The notes beneath the pieces are model-generated. The model searched no databases. It saw only the letters and a program-made list of their open reading frames with translations, and was not told the DNA's origin. From Cryptomeria japonica (lineage: Eukaryota > Streptophyta > Pinopsida > Cupressales > Cupressaceae), in contig NC_081412.1 in the NCBI RefSeq assembly GCF_030272615.1, positions 138,696,747 to 138,760,746 of the forward strand: 64,000 nucleotides of DNA. Direction: 5' to 3'. Positions 1 to 10,463 of this stretch are shown piece after piece. How positions within the stretch are numbered: the first letter of the stretch is position 1; every line of letters begins with the position of its first letter. The position numbers and the translations under genes are program-made.

Positions 1-838
1 GATGATGAGGACTCCGTGAGTATTAAAGGTCCTATAGATATGGACATTCTAAGTTCTGTTGAATTAATGGAGATTGCTACTGCTATGCAATCCTGAGCAC
101 AAAAGAAGAGGTTGAAAGAGTAGAAACAAGAAGCAGAGACCGTTCAAACTATTGTTGAAATTTTATCAAGTATCCTAATAGAGGCTGATACAGATAATCT
201 ATCCACCCCTATTGCAAAGCTTGGACAGTTAGTTGTTGATGCTAGTGAACAACTAAAATAACTTGAAGAGATAGCTCATGATTTAGCAGAAAGAGATTAC
301 AAGAAGAAATGAGGAGAATAGTTAATGGTTGAGATAGATAAAGGCAAAGTGGCTCTTACGGTGAACAAAGATCTTTTGAAAATCGGAATAGAGACCGGAG
401 GTAAAATTTTGGCCACTATATCTAAAGTATCATTATTCTATTTTGACTTAAAGAAAAAGAGAGAAGATACAAAAAAGGAACTAGAGAGGTGAAGCATACA
501 TACCAGTAGAGAACTCCGCAATAACTTTTGGTAAATTAGTTGATGCCTTACATCACATCTTAGAAATTTATGGTTTTGAACAGGTGAAGCGGATAAGATC
601 CTTGAAGGAACTAAAGAATTAGTTAATTCCAAAGGTTGAAATTTTACAGTGAGCATACAAGGAGTCTGAAGCAATTTTGGCTACCATGGAGATGAGAACT
701 ATTGATGCTAAGGAAGAATTTGCTACACAGATTTTGACACATGTTGAAATCACTGAGACACTGTTAGAAACATGAGACAATGAACTTAAACAGTTGAAGT
801 TTTATTTCAGTGACATTTTCTTGAGAATTGCATTGTAA
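1..838 (+). pseudogene. Decayed coiled-coil-like ORF at the 3' end of an LTR element (E0)
   Basis: Reading frame 1 from the first base gives a mostly open, Glu/Lys/Leu-rich translation broken by in-frame stops near 94, 121, 259, 310 and 319, with a frame change after about 490. The last stretch (about 660-838) reads as another acidic helical segment ending in TAA. No gag, protease, RT or integrase motif is visible. It lies just upstream of purine-rich tracts and a possible LTR start, so it is probably the C-terminal part of a protein carried by a non-autonomous LTR element. A similar helical tail is seen in E6 at 58710-59455. Function unknown; the upstream part is outside the window. Confidence 0.45.
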
Positions 839-1036
839 AGACTTCAAAACTCTTATATCTATCTATATATGCAGTTTTTGTTGACAAATTTTGATGTAAT
901 GTATGTAATTTACTTTTCTATTTGGCATTGTTGTCAAAGGGGAATAGAATTAGTTGAAGAGTCAAAATTTTGTATGAACTGTCAAGGGGGAGTAATGATT
1001 CATTTTTGTAATGGCATGCAATTGCTAAGGGGGAGT

Positions 1037-1160
1037 GTATGTCATGAAGTTTGGATTTTGTTGTGCACACGTAGTTGACAAAATTTTCGTAAGTGTTGCC
1101 ATCAATGACAACATACAAAATAGTCATCATACATAAATCTAAGTTCTATGCACAACAAAC
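1037..1160 (+). repeat. Probable start of the E0 3' LTR, interrupted by E1
   Basis: A purine tract (CTAAGGGGGAG) at about 1026-1036 looks like a polypurine tract and is followed by TGTATGTCATG, a plausible LTR start. After 124 bases the sequence is cut by E1. The broken LTR may resume at 8981, because the 5-base CAAAC is present on both sides of E1. The other LTR is not in the window, so this call rests on the purine tract and position only. Confidence 0.35.
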
Positions 1161-1333
1161 TGTAGCGTCCTAAAATTGTGACACTTGCAATTTCGACTGC
1201 ATTTCGGTCTTCACGATGGCGACGCAACACGCAACCTGAATGGAGACCCCGAAACTTGCTCATGACACCAAAAATTGCATTTTTCAGCACCCTGGCCTGA
1301 ACCTCCTTTGCACCCTGCTGTCCCGGGAGGTGG

Positions 1334-1388
1334 GACCAGAGCGCCCAGCGCCCTGGTCCCCAGGACCATGGCGCCCAGCGCCCTGGTC
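1334..1388 (+). repeat. Two tandem stem-loops in the E1 LTR U3 region
   Basis: Two adjacent inverted repeats with a 30-bp period: 1334-1344 pairs with 1348-1358, and 1364-1374 pairs with 1378-1388, each with a CCA loop and a core of type GCGCCCTGGTC. The E7 LTR has the same pair on the other strand (60478-60502 is a perfect 11-bp stem with a 3-base loop). In the E1 3' LTR the first hairpin has collapsed by a small deletion. They lie about 130 bp upstream of the TATA box, so they could be U3 control elements; that role is inference. Confidence 0.7.
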
Positions 1389-1513
1389 CCTGGGTCCTAT
1401 TTTGGGCCCGGTCTCCTAAGGGGTCTCGGGTCTTTTTGTTTGCAAATTGGAAAATTATCTTTCCTGGTCAGCCTAAGGTCAGGAAAATCAGTCTATCAAC
1501 CCTAAATGACAAG

Positions 1514-1521
1514 TATATAAA
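1514..1521 (+). promoter_or_regulatory. TATA box of the E1 LTR promoter
   Basis: TATATAAA sits in the middle of the LTR, where a Pol II promoter for the genomic transcript is expected. It is conserved in the 3' LTR (8092-8099) and in the E7 LTR on the minus strand (60347-60354). Confidence 0.6.
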
Positions 1522-2407
1522 CTACATTGTCCTCTCCCATTTGCGTAAGAAGGTCATATGTGCAAAAGCGTGGAAACTATACTCAAGCATTCAAGCATTC
1601 AAGCAGTCCTTCAAGCAATTGATCATTTCAAGTCTCCATTCAAGGCTAAGTGTTGCATTCAAGACAAGGATTCAACCATTGAAGAGGAGATCACATACTA
1701 CATGCTACATACAACATACAAACATACAACAAACAACAACATCTAAACCTTCACACATAAGGATACAAACATCCTTAGAACAAGGTATTAGTACTTGTTT
1801 TACAGTCATTTACATTTACAGCTCTTGCTCATTTCTTGGTTAATTCCAAAACCGGGGTTTGACCTAAAGGCAAACCCCTAATCCCTAACCCCCCAATCGT
1901 CTTCGCTTTTCTGTGTGTAGGTTGCAGGTACGTGGCTGAAATTGAAGATCTGGAATCCTTGTGCAGAGACGAACAGATCCCCCTTCGTTTCGCGGATTTT
2001 TCGGAGGACCGTGGCGTCGGGCACCATCGTCCCGACAACTTTCGCTCAAATTTGCAGGACAGTGCTGTATCAACATTTCACTACTAATTCCAGGTCCGCA
2101 GCTTCATACTGTATTCCTATCTCAGTTTATAAGTGAATCTTTCTCACTTTCTATGCATTCCTAGCTTAATTCTTCTATGCACATTCTTTACAAAAGAGGG
2201 TAGCCTTGCTGTCATAACCCTTGAAACTCATTTAGCATCCAATCTTGCATTGCGTGGGATTGGATCTTGTGGGTTTCAACCCCTCTTTTGAATGTAAAGT
2301 CTCTCCCCTAAGTGAAAACCATCAACCCTAGTGAATCTCCCTTCTCTCTCCTCAGAGTTGGAAGAGGGGAGAGCAACTAGGGTTCGATCGCGATTTTCCG
2401 CTTTACA

Positions 2408-3588
2408 TTTTGGTGAACCTGACATGAACATCCTTTCTGATTATTCATGATTAGATCTGAAATTTGATTCTTTGATTACATTTCCATGTTTGATCTTTTG
2501 CAAAAATTTTAGAGGTGATTGCATAAAAACCCTAAATTTTCTTTTTAGTAATTAAACTTGTGAAATGTTTAATTATTAATGCTTGTTTCAGATCTGCCCT
2601 ACTATTACAAATTATCAATTCATATTTGTGCTTTAATTTTGAAAATTAAGTGGTTAAGTGTCAAAACCCTAATTTTTAAAACCCTCTTGATTCAACCTTT
2701 GTCTGACAATTTCACTGATCAAAACATCTCCAAATCAGCTGTAACTTTGGATTCCGCAATAAAATCACAATATCTTTCATCCCTGAAAATTTGAAAAAAA
2801 GTTGCGAGGACCGTGTGCACTCCGAGCGCCATCGTCCCCGACATTTTTTTTGAAATTTCGGGAGCGAGATCTTACTGTATTTTCCTGCTAAAATCCAGAA
2901 TTTTGGCTGATTTTATCAATTATAACACCTTCAAAATTACAGTCAAAGTTGGTCTAGGGATTGCTTGGATTAACGCTTCTAATCATTCAAAAATCATCGA
3001 AATTGAAATTTTATGTCAAAATTGTGTTCTTACTGTCCTAAATTTGAAAAGTGTGTTTGCATTCATTCGAAATTTCAGTGCTTTATTCAAATTCTTACAA
3101 TTTGTGACTTTTGAAATTAAGTGCTTAATTACAACAACTTTAATTTCCGCTTTCAAAATTGAATTTTGCGTGAAATTTAGTCAATTTTTTAAATTTCAAA
3201 ATTTGCATTGCTCTTGACATTCCCTCTAAAATCATAAAATTCAAAATTTCAGTTTCCCTCTCTTTTTCAAAATTCAAATTTTGCATTTTTCGACAATCTT
3301 GGTAGGGTTCAATTTTGAGATTGCAACTTTAATTTGGCCTATCTACAGATCGTAAAATCACTCAATTTTTCCAGATTAGCTTTAAAATCATCATACCTTT
3401 CATCCCTGCAAATTTCAAAAAAAGTTGCAAGGACCGTGTTGCACTCCGAGCGCCACGGTCCCCGACATTTTTTCCGAAATTTCGGGAGATTGTCCTGATT
3501 GTATTTAACAGCTTAAATCTGGAAGATTGGCTGATTTTACTGAAAATTGCTACCTCTAAATTCAAAACTTTCTCTCTCTCTCTAGTGC
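2408..3588 (+). other. E1 untranslated leader with an internal 170-bp direct repeat
   Basis: Non-coding stretch between the LTR and the gag start. A candidate primer-binding site starts 3 bases after the LTR (2411-2428, TGGTGAACCTGACATGAA), but I do not recognise the matching tRNA. Two diverged copies of a 170-bp block (about 2762-2930 and 3383-3552) share a core of GGACCGTG...CTCCGAGCGCCA...GTCCCCGACA followed by a T-run and AAATTTCGGGAG. The rest is AT-rich with many AAAATTTCAAA-like words. No gene is seen here. Confidence 0.6.
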
Positions 3589-6500
3589 ATGAGTTTTACA
3601 ACAATAAGCCCTACTTACACTATTCCCGTTAGACGAAGCCGTAGAATTAAGTCTTTCCGAGGTTTAATTACCGAGGAGATGGAACCTAATTTGAATAGCC
3701 TTTTTAACGAGGACATGGGTAATTCCTCTAATCCTCCTAATGATGAAGAAGCTCTCCATGAGGTTTCTGAAGAATAAATTTTGAAATTGGATAACCAATT
3801 TGACGATTTTTGACAATGGATGTCTCAAGAATACCCCGATAGTCAAGCTCTTCCTTTAATTGAGGGTTTAAAACGTATGCTTCAAAGTGATAAGAATGGA
3901 ATTGATATTTTGCATGGTATTGCACACATTGTGGATTCGAATGTGATGCCTATGAAGAGTTGTGCTGAAAATTTGGGTTATACACAACCTCGTACTCAAG
4001 TCAATCATTCTATTCCTTTGATGACTTCTATTGCTAGCATACCTACCTTTACATCAAACATAATGGCTACTTCTACACAAGACATTCCTCCTATGATCAC
4101 TAGTCATGGGGGCAATCCTCCCTCTTCTTCAATTAACCCTATCCCTTCATTCAATCCGACTTCTTCATTCATTCCTTCAATGAGTGTTCCTATTACATCT
4201 TCACAAATGAACATGACGCAAGGGGGCAATTCATTTAACCATTCCATTCCTCCTTGTAGTGTTCCTCTTGTCCAATCATCTCCTATGACTAACTATCATA
4301 GAGTCCCACCACCTTACTCTTTGCCTTCTTTCAATAACATAACACCTCCATCTCAATCTAACACATCTAATATGAATTCTTCGACTGAAGTGACCATTAA
4401 CAATCTTGCACAAACTGTCTCTTCTTTACAGCAACAAATTGCCTCTATGAATCAATCTAAGTTTAGTGTGCCCACATTTGATGTTGCGAGCCCACTTTCT
4501 CTTGACATTGTTCGAGCTATTCCCCCTAAACATGTTGAAATTCCGCATTTGGAGCTTTATAATGGTAAAGGTGATCCTCTAACACATGTTAAAACTTTTC
4601 AAACAATTTGTACTGATTTTGCTTATGACCCAAGGTTGCTTGCAAAACTATTCACGAGAACATTAAGAGACAAAGCCCTACAATGGTATTGCTCGTTGCC
4701 TTCTTATTCTATTACTTCTTTCGAACAACTTGCAAATGCTTTCATTCAACAATTTCAAAACAATATAAGTCCTAAAGTTACTTTGATTGATTTAATGCAT
4801 TGTAAACAAGGTGTTAAAGAAAAAGTGACTTTTTCATTGGTAGATATAAGCATTTGTATGCTCAAATTTCTTTTCTAGTGCCTGACAATGATATTCAAAG
4901 AATCTTTATTTCTAATTTACAAAAAGATATTTGAGACAAACTTCTATTTTTTGAGTTTACTTCTTTCCAAGAGTTGTGTGCAACTTTTCACAATTATCAA
5001 CTGACTGTGAGTCAAATGGAACAATCACATCCTATGGCTCCGAGTGATAAGGGTGATAGCAGTCAACAACCATTTGGAAAGTTTAAACCGAACAGAGATT
5101 CCATCAAATTCAATGAAAACATCATCAACAACAATGTGAATGCAGCATCAGGTGTGCCTCCTATTTCTAAATTTTTTAAGAAAGAAAGAAAGTATACTCC
5201 TTTGGATGAATCATTGCATAGTATTATGAATAAGTTATTGGAACAAAATGTGCTTACTCTTCCTCCTATAAGGCAAATTGATCCTGCAAAGATTACTTCA
5301 CCTTATTTTGATAACAAAGCCTTTTGTCAATTTCATCGTCAGCCTGGGCATGATACTGAAAAATGTTTTTCTTTAAAGGGTAAAATTCAAGATTTGATTG
5401 ATAATAATACTATTTCTGTTTTTGGAGTGAATGATAAAGGCAACACATCTGTAGCTCCTCCTAACCAAAATCTGCAGATTTTCATTGATCCATTACCTTC
5501 TCATACCTCTAATGCGATTGAGGCTAATGATTCCTCTCTCTCATCTGATGGTCTTGTGTCTATGGCTCCGAATGTGATTAACTTTGTAGAGCAGCAAGAA
5601 AACCCTAAAGAACCTTCCATCACATTTGATTCCAGTGAAACCATCAGGGCACCTGATGGTCCTTTATACATAGTTGCAAAAGTCAAGAATACACCTTGCC
5701 GTGGAGCGCTTATTGATCCTTCGTACATGGTTAATATCATTACTGAAGAATTTCTTTTAACTTTGCAATTGAATCAAGTGATTTATGACAAAACAGATGT
5801 GATTGTGAAACTATTTGATGCATTTTCTTCTCCTGCAATTGGTTCTATTACATTGCCTATTGAGGTCCATAACAAATCCCTTGATGTGAACTTTGCTATT
5901 ATTCCATCTTCCGAACAATTTCGTGTGAAGCTGGGCTATCCTTGGCTATCTTTCATGAAAGCTATTGCTTCTCCTATACATAAGTGTTTGAAATTTCCCC
6001 ATAATGGTGAAGTTGTTACTGTCAATCATAGTCTCTTTAAACCAGCTGAAAGAACTTCTAGTGTTCCTATTGATTACTTTTGGCCTAAACAATTCCAATC
6101 TCTTCCTCCGCGAAGTGATCATCTTTTCAAATCTTATCAAAAGTGGAAAACAAATATGATCCTATCTCTAAGTGAACCTAGAACACCCAAACTTGACATT
6201 CCTATCATTCTTGAGAAGGAAGTTCTTCCTTTGAAAGATAAAACTAATGTCTTTCCTCAAGAAGATTCCCAACCCATCCCTATGGATGTGACTATGTCTA
6301 TATCTAATAAACTTCCTAAAAGTAGACCCATCCCTCCTCATCATGATGGACTTGGTCTCCTTCCTAAACCAAATATTCCTCCCTTATATGGAGCAGTTCC
6401 TCCTCCTTCCTTTTATAGAGAGAAGAGACCTTCTTCTTCTCCTATTATCTAGCCTAAGAGACCACAACCTAAACACCCAAGTGATAAGGATGAGAACATT

Positions 6501-6998
6501 CCTCCTCCTCAATATTTTTCACTTCCTACTAAGACTAGACGAAATCGTTCTGCACATGAACGCCGACGAAAGCGTCGTCTTAGAGCTCAAGCAGCTGCTT
6601 CTCAAACTTTGCAATCTCCAAAAACACCTTCAATAAGCATTATTCCATTTTCTCCAAAATCTCCAAAACATAAGATGCATGATGGTCTTGATCTTGTGCG
6701 AGTTAAAGATCCTATTTTTATAAATCTTGATGATGATATAGATGAAAATGTTACTTCTCTTGCTTCTGATAGTGAATATGAACTTGTTGATATTGATAAC
6801 CATTTATCTAATGAATTTTCTAAAGCACTTATCCTAGCTCCTGGACAAGAACAATGTGGCCCGGAACATGAACATAGCCCTTGTTTGGATCTTGTGATAG
6901 CTCCATCTGCTGTGTTGGATGTTCCTCCTCTAGCGTGTTCCCTGCCTTCCCGAAACATTGATCAACAAGATCGGGGGGTAGATGACGTGCTAGACTAG
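3589..6998 (+). pseudogene. E1 gag-protease polyprotein, inactivated
   Basis: The frame starts at ATG 3589 and ends at TAG 6996-6998. It encodes a Pro/Ser-rich N-terminal region, a retrotransposon gag domain (about 4550-4830, including LRDKALQWYCSLPS), a CCHC-like finger CQFHRQPGHDTEKC (about 5320-5365) and a retropepsin-like domain (about 5655-6000) whose active-site position reads LIDPSYMVN, followed by VKLGYPWL. A proline-rich and acidic tail follows. Lesions: in-frame stops at 3775 and 3811, a one-base loss near 4830, a TGA at 4932 and a TAG at 6450. E7 has an open frame at the last three sites; the N-terminal sites lie outside its visible part. Compared with E7 there are also two short in-frame deletions near the C-terminus (about 6655 and 6750). 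In the family this protein packages element RNA; here it cannot be made whole. Confidence 0.9.
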
Positions 6999-7735
6999 AT
7001 ACATTAGCATAGCAGATTCTCTCCTCCTCTCTTGTGTTACTTCTTCTATATGTTATTCTCATTCTTCTATTTGTTGTCCTTAGTGTTGTCTACTTGAAGA
7101 CGATGCAAAGCATTGAGATCTCTCGATCTCTCTCATGTTGACTCAAAAGACACGTGTTCCCTTCTTCTAGGTGACCTTCCTTGATTGGGGAATGAAGAAC
7201 AATTATGCATACATACATATGATATACATGAATTATCATACAGCATACTGACCCCAAGGAAAGTGAAGTCACCTCGTGCTTTGTGTTTTGTGTCTATTAT
7301 CCTTGGGCTTATCTCACACTTGGGGGCTAAATCCTTGCGATAACGTGCTCCTTTCCTTTCTCATTCTTATATGTATCACTACCTTAAAGCAATCACCCCC
7401 GGTGAGGCGTGTGCGATCGCTTTAACGTAAGGGGGCATACATCCCGTTCATATCTTTTCAAGATACTTGAAAATTTCTTGACAAATTTAGCTTTGCCTTG
7501 AAAATTTTTGATATCTTTCTTGCATGACTCATAGTGAGGGAACATTACTACTGACAGTCATGGTTCTCCCTCGTGATCTTCCCTTTTACTTTGTCAATCG
7601 AAGTCGCAAGATCCTTAGTCCACTGGGGGCTTGGTGTATCTTGCCTCCTTGACATGGTGAAAGTCTTTCAATGATTGTTCCTTGTACTTTACCGGAAGTA
7701 TGAGCATACATACTCCCGCTAAAGTGTGGGCTAAA
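6999..7735 (+). other. E1 3' non-coding region with polypurine tract
   Basis: This 737-bp stretch between the gag stop and the 3' LTR has no credible coding frame. It includes alternating AT-rich and CT-rich segments and ends in the purine-rich AAAGTGTGGGCTAAA (7721-7735) directly before the LTR, the expected polypurine tract for plus-strand priming. E7 has the same region (60707-61445), with the tract reading AAAGTGGGGGCTAAA on the minus strand. Confidence 0.75.
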
Positions 7736-8975
7736 TGTAGCGTCCTAAAATTGCGACACTTGCAATTTCGACTGCATTTCGGTCTTCACGATGGCGACGC
7801 AACACGCAACCTGAATGGAGACCCGGAAACTTGCTCATGACACCAAAAATTGCATTTTTCAGCACCCTGGTCTGAACCTTCTTTGCACCCTGCTGTCTCG
7901 GGAGGTGGGACCAGAGCGCCTTGGTCCCCAGGACCATGGTGCCCAGCGCCCTGGTCCCTGGGTCCTATTTTGGGCCCGGTCTCCTAAGGGGTCTCGGGTC
8001 TTTTTGTTTGCAAATTGGAAAATTATCTTTCCTGGTCGGCCTAAGGTCAGGAAAATCAGTCTATCAGCCCTAAATGACAAGTATATAAACTACATTGTCC
8101 TCTCCCATTTGACTAAGAAGGTCATATGTGCAAAAGCGTGGAAACTATACTCAAGCATTCAAGCATTCAAGCATTCTTTCAAGCAATTGATTATTTCAAG
8201 TCTCCATTCAAGGCTAAGTGTTGCATTCAAGACAAGGATTCAACCATTGAAGAGGAGATCACATACTACATGCTACATACAACATACAAACATACAACAA
8301 ACAACAACATCTAAACCTTCGCACATAAGGATACAAACATCCTTAGAACAAGGTATTAGTACTTGTTTTACAATCATTTACATTTACAGCTCTTGCTCAT
8401 TTCTTGGTTAATTCCAAAACCGGGGTTTGACCTAAAGGCAAACCCCTAATCCCTAACCCCCCAATCGTCTTCGCTTTTCTGTGTGTAGGTTGCAGGTACG
8501 CGGCTGAAATTGAAGATCTGGAATCCTTGTGCAGAGACAAACAGATCCCCCTTCGTTTCGCGGATTTTTCGGAGGACCGTGGCGCCGGGCGCCATTGTCC
8601 TGACAACTTTCGCTCAAATTTGCAGGACAACGCCATATCGACATTTCACTGCTAATTCCAGGTCCGCAGCTTCATACTATATTCCTATCTCAGTTTATAA
8701 GCGAATCTTTCTCACTTTCTATGCATTCCTAGCTTAATTCTTCTATGCACATTCTTTACAAAAGAGGGTAGCCTTGCTGTCATAACCCTTGAAACTCATT
8801 TAGCATCCAATCTTGCATTGCATGGGATTGGATCTTGTGGGTTTCAACCCCTCTTTTGAATGTAAAGTCTCTCCCCTAAGTGAAAACCATCAACCCTAGT
8901 GAATCTCCCTTCTCTCTCCTCAGAGTTGGAAGAGGGGAGAGCAACTAGGGTTCGATCGCGATTTTCCGCTTTACA
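7736..8975 (+). repeat. E1 3' LTR
   Basis: 1240-bp partner of the LTR at 1161-2407. Differences are mostly C/T and G/A transitions; one small deletion near 7918 removes part of the first U3 hairpin. It is followed directly by the target duplication CAAAC (8976-8980). Confidence 0.93.
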
Positions 8976-8980
8976 CAAAC

Positions 8981-9171
8981 ATATACTGATTGCATCAAGC
9001 AAATACACATTACATTACTAGCTGACCATATGATTAAATGCCAACACCCTTGTCCTAGGAGGACCTAGGGGGGACAGGGTGCCACGCCCCTTTCCTACCC
9101 TAATTCAGGACAGGAAGCAACAACAAGGGGTGCGGGGTGCGAGGAAATGCAAGCTTCAAGCAGTGTGAGTA
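8981..9171 (+). other. Sequence between E1 and E2, probably the rest of the E0 LTR
   Basis: 191 bp with no gene. It includes a GC-rich patch with inverted words (TGTCCTAGGAGGACCTAGG near 9050) and a repeated GGGGTGCGGGGTGCG motif near 9127. It directly continues the sequence interrupted at 1160, because the CAAAC duplication brackets E1. Confidence 0.4.
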
Positions 9172-10406
9172 TGTTGGTCATTTGGAGGAATTGATTATGT
9201 GTTGCATTGATGTTTTGTCATTGATGTCAGCACTAGTTATTTTGATTTCTTTACCAGTATCCTTCTGGTCCTGATAGGTTGTTTGGTTTATGGTTGGATT
9301 AGATCATGATGATCTAGTATGCTCTAGTATATTTTGGCTTATGGAATTGGCTTAGTTATGCTACTCAGATTCATGTTCAGTCAGTTGGTTTTGATTTGGT
9401 GATTGGATGCTATCCTGTATGCTGGCAAACTTGATTTGTTGTTCCAGTGAGGGTTTCACCGACAGAGCTTTATTGAAGATCTTTGATTATATGCATAAGT
9501 GGTGTTGGTGCAGCTTCTAGTAGAGGTTCAGGATGCTGATGGTGGTCATGTTTGAGACTTGGTTGATTGGGATCATTGCTTTAGCGTGTGTGGACTAAAT
9601 TGGATCTCGATTTATCTAGGTTATGGACCGACTTAATGTAACGTGTGGATTGGACCTCTCGATGTGTTTCTGGGATGTCTTATGGGTTGGATATTATTTG
9701 TTTGGTCTCAGGCCAACATGTTTTGTAATTATTTTATTGTCTGGTGGCCGACCATATTGTTTGTGTTCGAGGGTTGGTATATATATGATGTAAGATCTTA
9801 TCATAGATCATGTATGCGGGATATATATGTAAGGGATATGGATATGTAAGGAGCGAATAATGTAATAATCATTTAGGCAGAGGATTTTGTCAATCATTGG
9901 TGATCCAGTTGGGTTTATGTAAGAGGATTTAGTCCTCTGGTATTGAGCTTAACTAGAACTATACTCAGGAATAGGAGATGCTATCATTGCAGTTCATTCT
10001 TCCTTTCGAATTATAGTCTGGATATTTATGTTGTCGGTGAGACTAGGATTTTGTAATGAAAAGTGTGGTTTAGGTTGTTGGCCTTCCTATAAGTGTAGGC
10101 CCCTCTATTTGTAATCACATACTTACTGCAGAAGTATTATCTGACTATGGGTAGGCTTCCCACCATGGTTTTTCCCTTTATCAGGTTTTCCACATACAAA
10201 TATTGGTGTCATGTGGATGGTATTTATTCTCTAATTGTTGCTTGTACTTAATTGATTTATCTACTATTTTGGTAATTGGTTTATGCATTCCGGTATTGAT
10301 CTTTTGGGTTTTGGTATTAAAGTTTTAATTTCTTAAGGTTCCGGTAATCTGGTAGCAACTGATTCACCCCCCCCAGTTGTCTTCCAATTATTTAAACTGT
10401 CTAACA
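9172..10406 (+). repeat. E2 5' LTR
   Basis: Starts TGTTGGTCATTTG and ends TCTAACA immediately before the primer site. The CATTGATGTTTTGTCATTGATGTCA words near its start resemble the E5 LTR start, and the C-run GATTCACCCCCCCC (10361-10374) near its end is shared with the E4, E5 and E6 LTRs. No second copy is present in the window. The start is set by the TGTTG motif alone. Confidence 0.65.
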
Positions 10407-10408
10407 AT

Positions 10409-10420
10409 TGCTATTAGAGC
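10409..10420 (+). promoter_or_regulatory. E2 primer-binding site, initiator-Met type, degenerate
   Basis: TGCTATTAGAGC lies 2 bases after the LTR end. The copia consensus TGGTATCAGAGC, complementary to the initiator Met tRNA 3' end, differs at two positions. Confidence 0.6.
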
Positions 10421-10463
10421 TCTGGTCCTCTCTGCAAAAGCTTAACTGCTTGAGGAAGATCTT

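Larger units (their letters stand above)
1161..2407 (+). repeat. E1 5' LTR
   Basis: This is a 1247-bp LTR with TG...CA ends, matching 7736-8975 along its full length. It carries a GC-rich hairpin pair (1334-1388), a TATA box (1514-1521) and, near 2008-2095, a GC-rich module related to two copies in the leader. Open frames inside it (for example 1436-1843) also occur in the other LTR copy and show no protein family; they are chance frames. Confidence 0.93.
1161..8975 (+). mobile_element. E1: full-length non-autonomous gag-protease LTR retrotransposon (TR-GAG type)
   Basis: Two LTRs (1161-2407 and 7736-8975) begin TGTAGCGTCC and end CCGCTTTACA, and the element is flanked by the 5-bp duplication CAAAC (1156-1160 and 8976-8980). 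The 5.3-kb interior holds a 1.2-kb leader, one gag-protease frame and a 0.7-kb non-coding tail ending in a purine-rich tract. There is no reverse transcriptase, RNase H or integrase, and no room for one, so the element is non-autonomous. By eye the LTRs differ at roughly 30 sites, mainly transitions, plus small indels, so the insertion is fairly young. E7 (59461 onward, minus strand) is a second copy of the family. The gag-protease style is Ty3/gypsy-like. Confidence 0.93.

Noticed and set aside
1275..1843. Open frames within the E1 LTR, with relatives at 7815-8411 and 60084-60627
   Set aside because: They lie in LTR sequence and repeat with it; the frames change between copies and show no protein family.
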